Of a stretch of 64,000 bases of DNA, positions 7,750-16,621 are shown piece by piece. The position numbers and the translations under genes were made by a program. Position 1 is the first letter of the stretch. The number at the start of each line of letters is the position of its first letter. This DNA comes from Paracoccus onubensis (GTDB taxonomy: Bacteria > Pseudomonadota > Alphaproteobacteria > Rhodobacterales > Rhodobacteraceae): assembly GCF_003591515.1 (NCBI RefSeq), contig NZ_QZCG01000018.1:18568-82567 (forward strand), given 5' to 3'. Under the pieces are notes generated by a model. That model was not told the origin of the DNA and searched no databases. It saw only the letters and a program-made list of their open reading frames with translations.

Positions 7750-8841
7750 ATGAGCGCGATCGACATTGCCTGTCTGGATAAATCCTTTGGCCAGACACAG
7801 GTTCTGCATCAGGTCGCGCTGTCCATCGGTTCAGGGGAGTTCGTCTCGGTCCTTGGTCCGTCGGGCTGCGGCAAGACGACACTACTGCGATGTATTGCAG
7901 GATTCGAGCGGATCGATTCCGGTCGAATCTCTGTCGATGGCCATCTCGTCTCCTCGCCGGATCATCATCTGCCACCCGAGCAGCGCGGCATCGGCGTGGT
8001 GTTTCAGAACTATGCGCTATGGCCGCATATGACCGTAGCGCAGAATGTCGCTTATGGCCTGAAGATCGCGGGCATGCCGCGCAGGGAACGCGAGGCCCGC
8101 ACCGCCCATGCGCTGGATCTGGTCGAACTGGGCGGGTTTGCCGGCAGGCGCCCCGCCGATCTGTCCGGCGGCCAGCGACAGCGTGTCGCGCTTGCGCGGT
8201 GCCTGGCGATGGAAAGCCGGATCGTTTTGCTGGACGAGCCGCTTGCCAATCTGGATGTGCATCTGCGCGGCGCCTTGGAAGCCGAATTCGCGAATTTCCA
8301 TGCCCGTTCGGGCGCGACGATGTTCTATATCACCCATGATCAGGCCGAGGCGCTTGCATTGGCCGATCGGGTCGCAGTGATGGATCACGGGTGCATCGTC
8401 CAGTTCGACCGTCCCGATGCGCTGTTTCGCCAACCCGCAACCGAAACCGTTGCGGGCTTCATCGGCGAAGGCCGCGTGATCGAGGCCGAACATATCCAGC
8501 CGATCGGCAATGGCCATGCCTCGGCTTCGCTGCTGGGGCAGTCGGTCCGGCTGCGATGTGCGCCAGATCAACGCGGACAGCGCAGCGGCAAAATCTCGTT
8601 CCACCCCGGCGATCTGGAATTGCTGGCGGAAGACGCCGCCCCGGGCTTTGACGCCCATGTCACCCGCGCAACCTATCGCGGCGCCTATCTGCGGGCAGAG
8701 CTTATGGCCGGACCCTCGGGTTCCGTGCCTCTGTCGCTGAATGTCGCCGCCCCGGCTTCGCTGACCCCCGGGCAACGGGTCCGGGTAGGGCTGCGCGATG
8801 GCTGGGTCATTCCCGTTCCCGCCGCGCGGGCCCAGTTTTAA
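7750..8841 (+). CDS. ABC importer ATPase (CysA/FbpC/PotA class)
   Basis: This 363-residue nucleotide-binding subunit has Walker A GPSGCGKTT near residues 37-45, the Q-loop in VVFQNYALWPH, the signature LSGGQRQRVALARCL, Walker B IVLLDEPLANLD and a switch His in YITHDQAEA. A C-terminal TOBE-type region of about 120 residues follows, as in transporters of the Fe3+/polyamine/2-aminoethylphosphonate class. It starts the operon ATPase, binding protein, two-domain permease. A GGGGCCGGG stretch precedes the ATG. It powers uptake of whatever the next protein binds; the sequence alone does not fix the substrate. Confidence 0.93.
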   Translation: MSAIDIACLDKSFGQTQVLHQVALSIGSGEFVSVLGPSGCGKTTLLRCIAGFERIDSGRISVDGHLVSSPDHHLPPEQRGIGVVFQNYALWPHMTVAQNVAYGLKIAGMPRREREARTAHALDLVELGGFAGRRPADLSGGQRQRVALARCLAMESRIVLLDEPLANLDVHLRGALEAEFANFHARSGATMFYITHDQAEALALADRVAVMDHGCIVQFDRPDALFRQPATETVAGFIGEGRVIEAEHIQPIGNGHASASLLGQSVRLRCAPDQRGQRSGKISFHPGDLELLAEDAAPGFDAHVTRATYRGAYLRAELMAGPSGSVPLSLNVAAPASLTPGQRVRVGLRDGWVIPVPAARAQF

Positions 8842-8870
8842 CCCTCCTCCAACCGAAGGACGAATCTCCC

Positions 8871-9839
8871 ATGCGTTTCCTTTCCCTGTCCCTTGCCGCC
8901 ACCCTGCTTTGCGGTGCGGCCCATGCCGAAACCACGCTGACCCTTTATACCAGCCAGCCGCCTGAACAGGCGCAAAGCACCGTGGACGCCTTTCAGGCGG
9001 CCTATCCGGATATCAAGGTCGAATGGACCCGCAACGGCACCTCGGCGCTGATGAATGTGATCCGCGCCGAGATCGAGGCCGGGCAGGTTCAGGCGGATGT
9101 GCTGCTTGTGGCAGATGACATCAATCTGGGTGAATTGAAGGCGGGCGGACACCTGATGGCTTATCCCGACGCGCCGGTCGAAAATTATGACCCGGCGACC
9201 TATGACGCCGACATGACCTATTTCGGCACCAAGGCCCTGACCACCGGCATTGCCTATAACCCCGATATCGCCGAGCCGGTCGAACGCTGGGCCGATCTGC
9301 TGACCGAGGAGAACCGTGGCCAGATTGCCATGCCCAGCCCGCTTTATTCCGGCGCCGCACTGATCCATCTGCACGCGCTGACCAATGCGCCCGATATTGG
9401 CTGGGCGTTCTTTGAGGGGCTGAACGATCTCGATATCGTGCCCGAGGGCGGCAATGGCCCGGCCACCAAGGCGGTCGCCTCGGGCATGGCGAAATACGCC
9501 ATTCTCGTGGATGCGAATGCATTGAACGCCAAGGCCGACGGCTCGCCGATCGATTTCATCGCACCCAGCGACGGCGTTTCCTTTATCACCGAGCCGGTGG
9601 CCATCATGTCCACAACCGACAACGCGGACGCAGCGAAGCAATTCGTCGATTTCCTGCTGAGCGAGGACGGGCAGAAGCTGGTCACCGAACAGGGCTACCT
9701 GCCGATCATGCCAGGCATCGAAGGCCCCGAGGGTTTTCCAAAACTCTCGGATATGAAGCTGCTGGGCTACGACGTCCAGGAGGCCGTCAAGAACGACGCC
9801 GAAATGCGCGAGAAATTCTCGGAAACGTTCGGTCAATGA
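8871..9839 (+). CDS. periplasmic substrate-binding protein of the FbpA/PhnS class
   Basis: This 322-residue protein has a cleavable signal peptide (cut after AAHA at residue 19) and the class II solute-binding fold (LTLYTSQPPEQ, then ADVLLVADD). It would normally be annotated as an iron(III) binder, but the adjacent tyrosine pair that coordinates iron in FbpA and FutA is not present: the corresponding region reads AKYAILVDANALNAKADGSP, then IDFIAPSDGVSFITEPVAI. That pattern is closer to binders of phosphorylated or phosphonate compounds. I infer an anionic organic substrate rather than iron, at moderate confidence. The gene lies between its ATPase and permease genes with short gaps. Confidence 0.85.
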   Translation: MRFLSLSLAATLLCGAAHAETTLTLYTSQPPEQAQSTVDAFQAAYPDIKVEWTRNGTSALMNVIRAEIEAGQVQADVLLVADDINLGELKAGGHLMAYPDAPVENYDPATYDADMTYFGTKALTTGIAYNPDIAEPVERWADLLTEENRGQIAMPSPLYSGAALIHLHALTNAPDIGWAFFEGLNDLDIVPEGGNGPATKAVASGMAKYAILVDANALNAKADGSPIDFIAPSDGVSFITEPVAIMSTTDNADAAKQFVDFLLSEDGQKLVTEQGYLPIMPGIEGPEGFPKLSDMKLLGYDVQEAVKNDAEMREKFSETFGQ

Positions 9840-9843
9840 CCCG

Positions 9844-11580
9844 ATGCGTCAGGCGGTGATGCAAACGAAGCGCCCCTTGCGGGCGCTTCGGACATTCTTG
9901 CGGACGCAGGACGAACGCATTGTCATGCTGCTGCTGATCCTGTTCGTGGGCATATTGTCCATCGCGCCGCTTGCACGGCTGGGATATGCGGCACTGATCC
10001 CCGATGGCGGGTTCGATGCCGCGCGCATTCTCCGGACGCTTGCCGGGGGCCGGGTGATCGATGCGACGCTCAACACCATCTGGATCTCGGTTTCGGCCAC
10101 CGCGCTGGCCACGGTGATCGGAACCGCCGCGGCACTGCTGGCCGGGCTGACCGATATGCGCGCGCGCACGCTCTGGGTCTTTGGCTTCGTGCTGCCGCTG
10201 ATGATTCCACCGCAAGTCACCGCGCTTGCCTGGCTGCAGGCGTTTTCTCCGGCCAGCCCGCTGCTGGGACCACTTGGCCTGTCGCTGACGCCAGGCACGC
10301 GCCATCCGCTTTATTCTGCCGGTGGAATCGTCTTCCTGCTGGGGCTTTACAATGCGCCTTTGGTGTTCCTGTCGGTTCGTGCCAGCCTGTATCGCCTGCC
10401 CGCGCCGCTGATCGAAGCGGCCCGCTCGGCCGGAGCACGCCCGCTGCCCGTCACCCGTGACATCGTGCTGCCCTTGATCCGCGGCGGGATCTTTGCCGGA
10501 GCGGCATTGGCGTTCGTATCCTCGATCGGCAATTTCGGCATTCAGGCAATGCTGGGAATTCCCGCGCGGGTGCCCACCCTGATCACCCTGATCTACAGGC
10601 AAATGAATTCCTACGGTCCCTCGGCACTGAACGACATGGCGCTTCTGGCGCTTCTGCTGGCCGGGTTGACGGTCATGGGAATGGCTGTGACCGCATGGTT
10701 GGGCAAACGAGGCGATCAGCGCGTGGACAACAGCAGCCGGCCACCGCGCCTGTCGTTGGGCGCATGGCGCGCACCGGTCACGCTGCTGGCATGGGGCTAT
10801 CTGGCGCTTTGCCTGATCCTGCCCCTGACCGCATTGCTGGGCAGCGCATTGGTGCGCGGCTATGGGCAACCGCTGAATGCCGAAACCATCACCTTCCAGA
10901 ATTTCGCCAATGCACTGTTTCGTCATGAAGGCATCCGCGATGCCTTTCTGACCAGTCTGTGGCTGACCTTGGCGGCGGTGGCGGTGCTGATCCCGGTCTC
11001 GGTCGCGCTCGGCTATGTGTTAAGCTGGCGCCGGGGGTGGCTGGCCCGGGGACTGATGCTGGCCTCGGAACTGGCCTATGCATTGCCCGGCATCATCATC
11101 GGAGTGGCGATGATCCTGTTCTTTCTGCGCCCTCTGCCGCTGATCGGCACCGGGCTTTACGGTACCGTCTGGGTGATCCTTGCCGCCTATCTGTCGAATT
11201 TTCTGGCCCTCACGCTACGTCCGATACTGGGCGGTTATGCGCAGATCGACCGGGTTCTGGACGAGGCGGCGCAACTGACCGGCGCCAGTCTTTTCGCCCG
11301 CCTGCGCGATATCGCCCTGCCCGGTCTCGCCCCTTCGGTCATGGCCTCGGCGGTGCTGGTCTTCATGACCGCGATCAACGAGATTCAGGTCTCCGTCCTG
11401 CTGGTCACATCGCGGGCGCAGACCATCGGACCGATGATCATCTTTCTGGAAGAGGCAGGCTCCTCCACGCTGGCGGCGGCGGTGGGCTGCCTGATGGTCG
11501 CGCTTGTCCTGATCCTGATGCTGGCCAGCCTGATATTCGGCCGCCGGCTGCCGCCCGGGGTTTTACCCTGGCGCGACTGA
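9844..11580 (+). CDS. two-domain ABC permease (FbpB/ThiP class)
   Basis: This 578-residue membrane protein has about 12 helices and two copies of the permease EAA loop: EAARSAGARPLPVTRDIVLP in the first half and DEAAQLTGASLFARLRDIALP in the second. One chain thus makes both halves of the channel, as in FbpB-type transporters. The start lies four bases after the binding-protein stop, so translation is probably coupled. The gene ends 41 bases before the convergent 8-oxoguanine deaminase gene. No terminator hairpin with a T-tract is obvious in that gap. Confidence 0.92.
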   Translation: MRQAVMQTKRPLRALRTFLRTQDERIVMLLLILFVGILSIAPLARLGYAALIPDGGFDAARILRTLAGGRVIDATLNTIWISVSATALATVIGTAAALLAGLTDMRARTLWVFGFVLPLMIPPQVTALAWLQAFSPASPLLGPLGLSLTPGTRHPLYSAGGIVFLLGLYNAPLVFLSVRASLYRLPAPLIEAARSAGARPLPVTRDIVLPLIRGGIFAGAALAFVSSIGNFGIQAMLGIPARVPTLITLIYRQMNSYGPSALNDMALLALLLAGLTVMGMAVTAWLGKRGDQRVDNSSRPPRLSLGAWRAPVTLLAWGYLALCLILPLTALLGSALVRGYGQPLNAETITFQNFANALFRHEGIRDAFLTSLWLTLAAVAVLIPVSVALGYVLSWRRGWLARGLMLASELAYALPGIIIGVAMILFFLRPLPLIGTGLYGTVWVILAAYLSNFLALTLRPILGGYAQIDRVLDEAAQLTGASLFARLRDIALPGLAPSVMASAVLVFMTAINEIQVSVLLVTSRAQTIGPMIIFLEEAGSSTLAAAVGCLMVALVLILMLASLIFGRRLPPGVLPWRD

Positions 11581-11621
11581 GGGTGATTTCCAGAGCGGAT
11601 GCCCCCCGCCGCAACGCATCG

Positions 11622-12980
11622 TCAAAGCGGGGTCTCACCAGCAAGCCGGGCAACGGCCGTTTTCGCCCGCGCATACAGGTCGCGGGGATCGGCGGTCTGC
11701 AAGCGGTGATCCTGAACGACCGCCCTGCCCTGCACATACACCGCCCGAGGCCGGATCGGTGCGCAGAATGTCAATGCGGCCACGGGATCCCATTGCCCGG
11801 CCAAGGGCAGGTCGCTGACATCCCACAGAACCAGATCCGCTTGCATGCCGGGCTTCAACGCCCCGATATCGCTGCGGCCCAACACGCGCGCGCCGCCAAG
11901 CGTCGCGATCTCAAGCGCTTCTCGCGCACCCATCGCCGCCGGACCGTCTTTCAGGCGAGCGACCAGCATCGCCTGCCGCGCCTCCAGCCCCAGATGGCTG
12001 CAATCATTGCTGGCCGAGCCGTCCACGCCCAGGCCCACCGGCACTCCCGCATCGCGCATGGCCCGGACTGGCGCGATCCCACTGGCCAGCCGCGCATTCG
12101 AACAGGGGCAATGCGCCACTCCGGTTCCGCTGCGGGCAAAAAGGTCGATTTCAGGGGCGGACAGCTTGACGCAATGGGCATGCCAGACATCGTCTCCGGT
12201 CCAGCCAAGGCTTTCGGCGTAATCCCCCGGAAGCATACCGAAATTATCCAGGGAATAGCGGATATCTTCATCATTCTCGGCCAGATGAGTATGCAGGCGC
12301 ACGCCTTTCTCACGCGCCAGAACGGCGGCGTCGCGCATCAATTCACGGCTGACGGAAAAGGGCGAGCAAGGGGCAAGCGCCACCTGCACCATCGCCCCCT
12401 CGCCGGGATCGTGGAACGCATCCACCACCCGCTCACTATCGCGCAGAATCGCGGCTTCATCCTCGACCAGCGCATCGGGCGGCAATCCGCCCTTGCTTTC
12501 GCCGATGGACATCGCGCCCCTTGTGGCGGTGAAGCGGATGCCGATTTCCGAGGCCGCCTCGATGGAATCGTCCAGCCTTGCACCATTCGGGAACAGATAA
12601 AGATGGTCCGACGAGCAGGTGCAACCCGACAGCGCCAGTTCCGCCAGCCCGACCTGTGCCGAAAGCCGGATATCATCAGGTCCCATCCGTGCCCAGATCG
12701 GATAAAGTGTCCGCAACCAGCCGAACAGCGCCGCGTCCTGCGCGGCCGGAACCGCGCGGGTCAGGGTCTGGAACAGATGGTGATGGGTATTGATCAGACC
12801 GGGGGTGACAACGCATCCCCCGGCCTCGATCACCTCGGCGCTCTCGCGCGGCAGGTTGTGACCCACCGCTGCGATTCTGCCATTCTCGATCAGGATATCC
12901 CCGCCCGCGATCTCTTGCCGGTCGTCATTCATGGTGACGACGATATCGGCATTGCGGATCAGCGTCCTAGTGGCCTTCAT
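11622..12980 (-). CDS. 8-oxoguanine deaminase
   Basis: This 452-residue amidohydrolase matches 8-oxoguanine deaminase, which converts oxidised guanine to urate. The metal motif HHH is at residues 66-68 (PGLINTHHHLFQTLTRAV), then come CSSDHLYLFPNG, HTHLAEND, HAHCVKL and the Asp in VGLGVDGSASND. The CSSDHLYL segment is typical of this group rather than of plain guanine or atrazine deaminases. Its start overlaps the end of the purine permease gene by 14 bases, so it is the last gene of the probable bhcABCD-permease-deaminase transcript. Urate leads on to allantoin and glyoxylate, the bhc substrate. Confidence 0.88.
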   Translation of the reverse strand: MKATRTLIRNADIVVTMNDDRQEIAGGDILIENGRIAAVGHNLPRESAEVIEAGGCVVTPGLINTHHHLFQTLTRAVPAAQDAALFGWLRTLYPIWARMGPDDIRLSAQVGLAELALSGCTCSSDHLYLFPNGARLDDSIEAASEIGIRFTATRGAMSIGESKGGLPPDALVEDEAAILRDSERVVDAFHDPGEGAMVQVALAPCSPFSVSRELMRDAAVLAREKGVRLHTHLAENDEDIRYSLDNFGMLPGDYAESLGWTGDDVWHAHCVKLSAPEIDLFARSGTGVAHCPCSNARLASGIAPVRAMRDAGVPVGLGVDGSASNDCSHLGLEARQAMLVARLKDGPAAMGAREALEIATLGGARVLGRSDIGALKPGMQADLVLWDVSDLPLAGQWDPVAALTFCAPIRPRAVYVQGRAVVQDHRLQTADPRDLYARAKTAVARLAGETPL

Positions 12981-14460
12981 TCGCGTGCCCCGCCTCTTTC
13001 ACGGCTTCTTCGTCGATATGAGGCGCGCCATTATAGAACCAGTTCAGCAGCACCGCCGAAATCGCGGCCAGCAGGATCCCCGAATGGATCAGCGGGTGAA
13101 GCGCGTGCGGCATCCACTGGTTGAAATCGGGCGCGATCATCGGGATCATGCCGATACCCACCGAGATGGCGACGATGAACAAGTTATGCCGGTTACCGGC
13201 GAAATCGACACGCGCCAGAATGCGCACTCCGGTTGCGGCGACCATGCCGAACATGACCAGCCCGGCACCGCCCAGAACCGTGGTCGGAAGCGACTCGACC
13301 AGGGCGCCCATTTTCGGGATCAGCCCCAGCACGATCATGATCGCACCACCCGCCACGCAGACAAAGCGGGAGCGGATACCGGTGACCCCCACCAGCCCGA
13401 CATTCTGCGAAAAGGACGTATAGGGAAAGGTGTTGAACAGCCCGCCAATCGCCGTTCCCAGCCCATCCGCCCGCAGGCCGGCGGCCAGAGGTTTCTGGGA
13501 CAGCGGCTTCTTGCAGATATCGCTGAGCGCGAGGAACATGCCGGTGGATTCAATCATCGTGACCAGCATCACCAGCAGCATGGTCAGGATCATGATCGGA
13601 TCAAAGGTCGGTATCCCGAAATGCAGAGGCTTGATCAATGCGAACCAGCTTGCTTCGCCGATCTTTTCGAAATGCATCATGCCCAGCATGGTCGCAACCA
13701 CGCCACCCACCGCAATACCGATCAGCACGGCGATATTGGCAAGGAAACCGCTGGCATAGCGCGAGATCAGCAGGATCGTTCCCAGCACGAGCACCGCGAT
13801 CAGGATATTCTGGCTTGAAGCATATGCCGGGTTGCTGATCGTCGGCGCAAGTTGAACGCTTTCAGGCACGCCGCCCGCGGCAATGGCCTGTTGCAGCCAT
13901 TCCTGCGCCGCCGGGTCCACAAGCTTGGGCGCAGTCGGACCGGCCGGCAGACCGAAGATCCAGTTGATCCCGATAGGCATCAGGCTGATACCGATGGTCA
14001 GGATCAGGGTGCCGGTCACGACCGGCGGAAAGAAGCGCAGCATCTTGCTGACCACCGGCGCAAGGACAATGCCGAGCAGTCCCGCCGCGATGATCGAGCC
14101 AAACAGCGCCCTTGCCCCCTCATGTCCCGGCGTCGCGGAGGCGATCGCCACCATCGGCCCGACCGAGGCAAATGTGACGCCCATCATCACCGGCAGCTTG
14201 ATCCCGAAATACTGGGTCGTCCCAAGGCTTTGAATGATCGAGACGATCCCGCAGACGAACAGATCGGCCGAGATCAGGAACGCGACTTCTTCGGGCGTCA
14301 GCTGCAACGCCCGGCCGACGATCAGCGGGACCGCAATCGCCCCCGCATACATGACCAGCACATGCTGAAACCCGAGCGTCAGAAGTTTCGGGGCGGGCAG
14401 GATCTCATCGACAGCATGCACCGCCCCTGATTCTCCTGCCTGAATAGTTGCGTCAGACAT
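12967..14460 (-). CDS. NCS2-family nucleobase permease (uracil-xanthine type)
   Basis: This 497-residue protein is an NCS2 nucleobase:cation symporter. The LTLGFQHVLVMYAGAIAVPLIVGRAL segment (helix 1) and the QNVGLVGVTGIRSRFV segment (conserved NxGxxxxTxxxSR motif in helix 10) are diagnostic, and about 14 helices fit the length. The substrate is likely a purine (xanthine or urate), judged by the overlapping 8-oxoguanine deaminase gene. The start has GGGAGGTCC ahead of it and lies 35 bases after the bhcD stop on the same strand, with no terminator seen, so it is probably transcribed with bhcABCD. Confidence 0.92.
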   Translation of the reverse strand: MSDATIQAGESGAVHAVDEILPAPKLLTLGFQHVLVMYAGAIAVPLIVGRALQLTPEEVAFLISADLFVCGIVSIIQSLGTTQYFGIKLPVMMGVTFASVGPMVAIASATPGHEGARALFGSIIAAGLLGIVLAPVVSKMLRFFPPVVTGTLILTIGISLMPIGINWIFGLPAGPTAPKLVDPAAQEWLQQAIAAGGVPESVQLAPTISNPAYASSQNILIAVLVLGTILLISRYASGFLANIAVLIGIAVGGVVATMLGMMHFEKIGEASWFALIKPLHFGIPTFDPIMILTMLLVMLVTMIESTGMFLALSDICKKPLSQKPLAAGLRADGLGTAIGGLFNTFPYTSFSQNVGLVGVTGIRSRFVCVAGGAIMIVLGLIPKMGALVESLPTTVLGGAGLVMFGMVAATGVRILARVDFAGNRHNLFIVAISVGIGMIPMIAPDFNQWMPHALHPLIHSGILLAAISAVLLNWFYNGAPHIDEEAVKEAGHANEGH

Positions 14461-14495
14461 TGCGGACCTCCCTTTCCACTGATGTCGCTGTCGTG

Positions 14496-15458
14496 TCAGA
14501 TATCGACCTCGACGGCCTTTTTTTGTTGTTTTGCCAGCTCCAGAACGGCCCCCGCGACTGCAAGATCCTGTAATCCAACCCCGGTACCGTCAAAAATCGT
14601 AACCTCCGCATCTCCACGTCCTTGGTGTTGACCGATAATCACCTGACCTATCGCGGTCACATCGTCAGTGGAAATGGATTTATCCGTAAATGCGTGCTGA
14701 AACTCCCCGATGCTGACCGATTGGGCAACCTCATCGGTAAACAGCCGCGACCGCGCGACCAGCTTCGGGTCAAGTTCCTGCTTGCCCTTGGTGTCCGTTC
14801 CCATCGCGGCGATATGGGTACGGCCCTTGACCTGACCATCCAGCAACAGCGGCTCGAATGCCGAGGTGATCGAGATGATCACATCCGCCTCTGCCCCCAG
14901 ACGTGGAAGCTCCACGGCTTCGAAAGGCAGACCCAGTTCGGCGGCGGTATCGGCGAGGCGGGACAGCATCTCGGGATGCGGATTCCAGCCAAGCACCCGC
15001 TCGAAATCACCCACACGGGCGGCGGCCCGCATCTGGAACGCCGATTGATGGCCCGCACCGATCATGCCAAGCACCTTCGCGCCTTCAGGCGCAAGATGCC
15101 GGATCGAGACGGCGCTTGCCGCAGCGGTGCGCAGCGCGGTTAGCAGGTTTCCCCCGACCGCTGCCTGAACCCGGCCGGTATCGGCATCGAACAGAAACAC
15201 GGTGGACTGATGATTGATCAACTCGCGTTTCTGGTTGTTGGGCCAGTAGCCGCCAGCCTTCAAGCCAAGGTTCAGGGCGCTGCGGTCGAAACCGCCCTTG
15301 AACCCGTAAAGCGCATCTTCATGCCCGATGGCTTCGCGCACCACGGGGAAGTTGCTGGCTTCCCCGCTTGCCATGGCGGCAAATACCGCCTGAACCGCAT
15401 CGAACGCCGCTTCGGGCGTCATCAGCCCGGCGATCTCTTTTTCCGGAACGATCCACAT
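14496..15458 (-). CDS. bhcD: iminosuccinate reductase BhcD
   Basis: This 320-residue protein is of the ornithine cyclodeaminase/mu-crystallin family. In the beta-hydroxyaspartate cycle BhcD reduces iminosuccinate to L-aspartate with NAD(P)H, closing the cycle. The Rossmann motif GMIGAGHQSAF is at residues 131-141 and the conserved lysine region is AGGYWPNNQKRE. Placement directly after bhcC identifies it more securely than sequence alone. I use the ATG at 15458, whose first bases overlap the bhcC stop (ATGA), instead of an upstream codon that would add 11 residues from inside bhcC. Confidence 0.93.
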   Translation of the reverse strand: MWIVPEKEIAGLMTPEAAFDAVQAVFAAMASGEASNFPVVREAIGHEDALYGFKGGFDRSALNLGLKAGGYWPNNQKRELINHQSTVFLFDADTGRVQAAVGGNLLTALRTAAASAVSIRHLAPEGAKVLGMIGAGHQSAFQMRAAARVGDFERVLGWNPHPEMLSRLADTAAELGLPFEAVELPRLGAEADVIISITSAFEPLLLDGQVKGRTHIAAMGTDTKGKQELDPKLVARSRLFTDEVAQSVSIGEFQHAFTDKSISTDDVTAIGQVIIGQHQGRGDAEVTIFDGTGVGLQDLAVAGAVLELAKQQKKAVEVDI

Positions 15459-16621
15459 CAGTAGGCCTTCCCCCGTGCCGAAACCGGCCACACCGTTTCG
15501 ACCTTGCCGTTCCGAACACCCACATACCAGTCATGAACATTGCAGGTCGGATCGCAATGCCCCGAAACCAGCCGCAGCTTTTCATTGACCTTCAGCACCC
15601 CATTGGGGTCGCTGATCACGCCATGCTCGTCGCTGCATTTGATATATTCCACATCGTCGCGGCCATAGATGAAAGGCAGGCCACTATCGACCGATTGCGC
15701 CTTGAGGCCGGCATCGCAGATCGCCTTGTCGGGCTTCGCGTGACTCATGACGCTGGTCAGGATGAACATCGCGTTCTCCCATTCACCCTTGTCGATGCGT
15801 TTGCCGTTTTCGTCCAGGATACGACCGTAATCGGCATCCATGAAGGCGTAGGAACCGCATTGCAATTCATTGTAAACACCCGAATTGCTTTCGAAATAAT
15901 AGCTGCCGGTGCCGCCGCCCGAGACCAGTTCGGGCTCCAGCCCCTCGGCCTTGAGCCCCTCGACCGCGTCTTTCACCTGCGCAATCGCGGCATCCAGCTT
16001 GGCCTTGCGGTCCTCATAGCTGTCGATATGCTGCATCGCGCCCTGATAGGCCTGAATTCCAAGGAAGTTCAGCCCTTCTGCGGCATCCGCAGCCTTGGCG
16101 ATCGCCACGACCTCTTCGGTCGTTCTGACGCCGCAGCGTCCCGCCCCGCAATCGATCTCGACAAAAATGTCCAGAGTGGTGCCATGCTTTTGCGCACCAG
16201 CCGACAGATCGGCGATATTGGCGACGTCATCGACGCAGACAATCACCCGGCAGCCCAGTTTCGGCATCCGCGCCAACCGGTCGATCTTCTGCGGGTCCCG
16301 GACCTGATTGCTGACCAGAATATCCTTGATCCCACCGCGGGCGAAAACTTCGGCCTCGCTGACCTTCTGACAGCAAACGCCAATCGCGCCGCCCAGCTTT
16401 TCCTGCAATTTCAGCACATCGACGGATTTATGCATCTTGCCATGGGCGCGGTGGCGCATCCCATGCGCACGGGCGTAATCGCCCATCTTCTTGATATTCC
16501 GCTCCAGCGCATCCAGATCCAGGATCAGGCAAGGCGTCTGGATATCGGCCTCATCCATCCCCGGCAGGGCGGGAACGTCGAAACCCACTTCAAGATTGTC
16601 GAAATTCACAGGCGCGTTCAT
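15458..16621 (-). CDS. bhcC: beta-hydroxyaspartate aldolase BhcC
   Basis: This 387-residue PLP enzyme of the D-threonine aldolase/alanine racemase fold joins glycine and glyoxylate to (2R,3S)-beta-hydroxyaspartate. The PLP lysine is most likely K62 in MRHRAHGKMHKS, and GGGTGSYYFE near residue 240 forms the phosphate-binding loop. The C-terminal region carries the His/Asp metal site (EHGVI, then SGHCDPTCNVHDWY). An AAGGAGAG ribosome site precedes the ATG at 16621, which overlaps the bhcB stop by ATGA; the frame stays open further upstream but only as antisense-like sequence inside bhcB. Confidence 0.95.
   Translation of the reverse strand: MNAPVNFDNLEVGFDVPALPGMDEADIQTPCLILDLDALERNIKKMGDYARAHGMRHRAHGKMHKSVDVLKLQEKLGGAIGVCCQKVSEAEVFARGGIKDILVSNQVRDPQKIDRLARMPKLGCRVIVCVDDVANIADLSAGAQKHGTTLDIFVEIDCGAGRCGVRTTEEVVAIAKAADAAEGLNFLGIQAYQGAMQHIDSYEDRKAKLDAAIAQVKDAVEGLKAEGLEPELVSGGGTGSYYFESNSGVYNELQCGSYAFMDADYGRILDENGKRIDKGEWENAMFILTSVMSHAKPDKAICDAGLKAQSVDSGLPFIYGRDDVEYIKCSDEHGVISDPNGVLKVNEKLRLVSGHCDPTCNVHDWYVGVRNGKVETVWPVSARGKAY

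Noticed and set aside
11581..11621. Terminator between the converging permease and deaminase genes
   Set aside because: No stem longer than a few bases and no T-run could be seen.
10959..13124. A 721-codon open frame on the plus strand
   Set aside because: It overlaps the permease in another frame and then runs antisense to the 8-oxoguanine deaminase; no recognisable domain.
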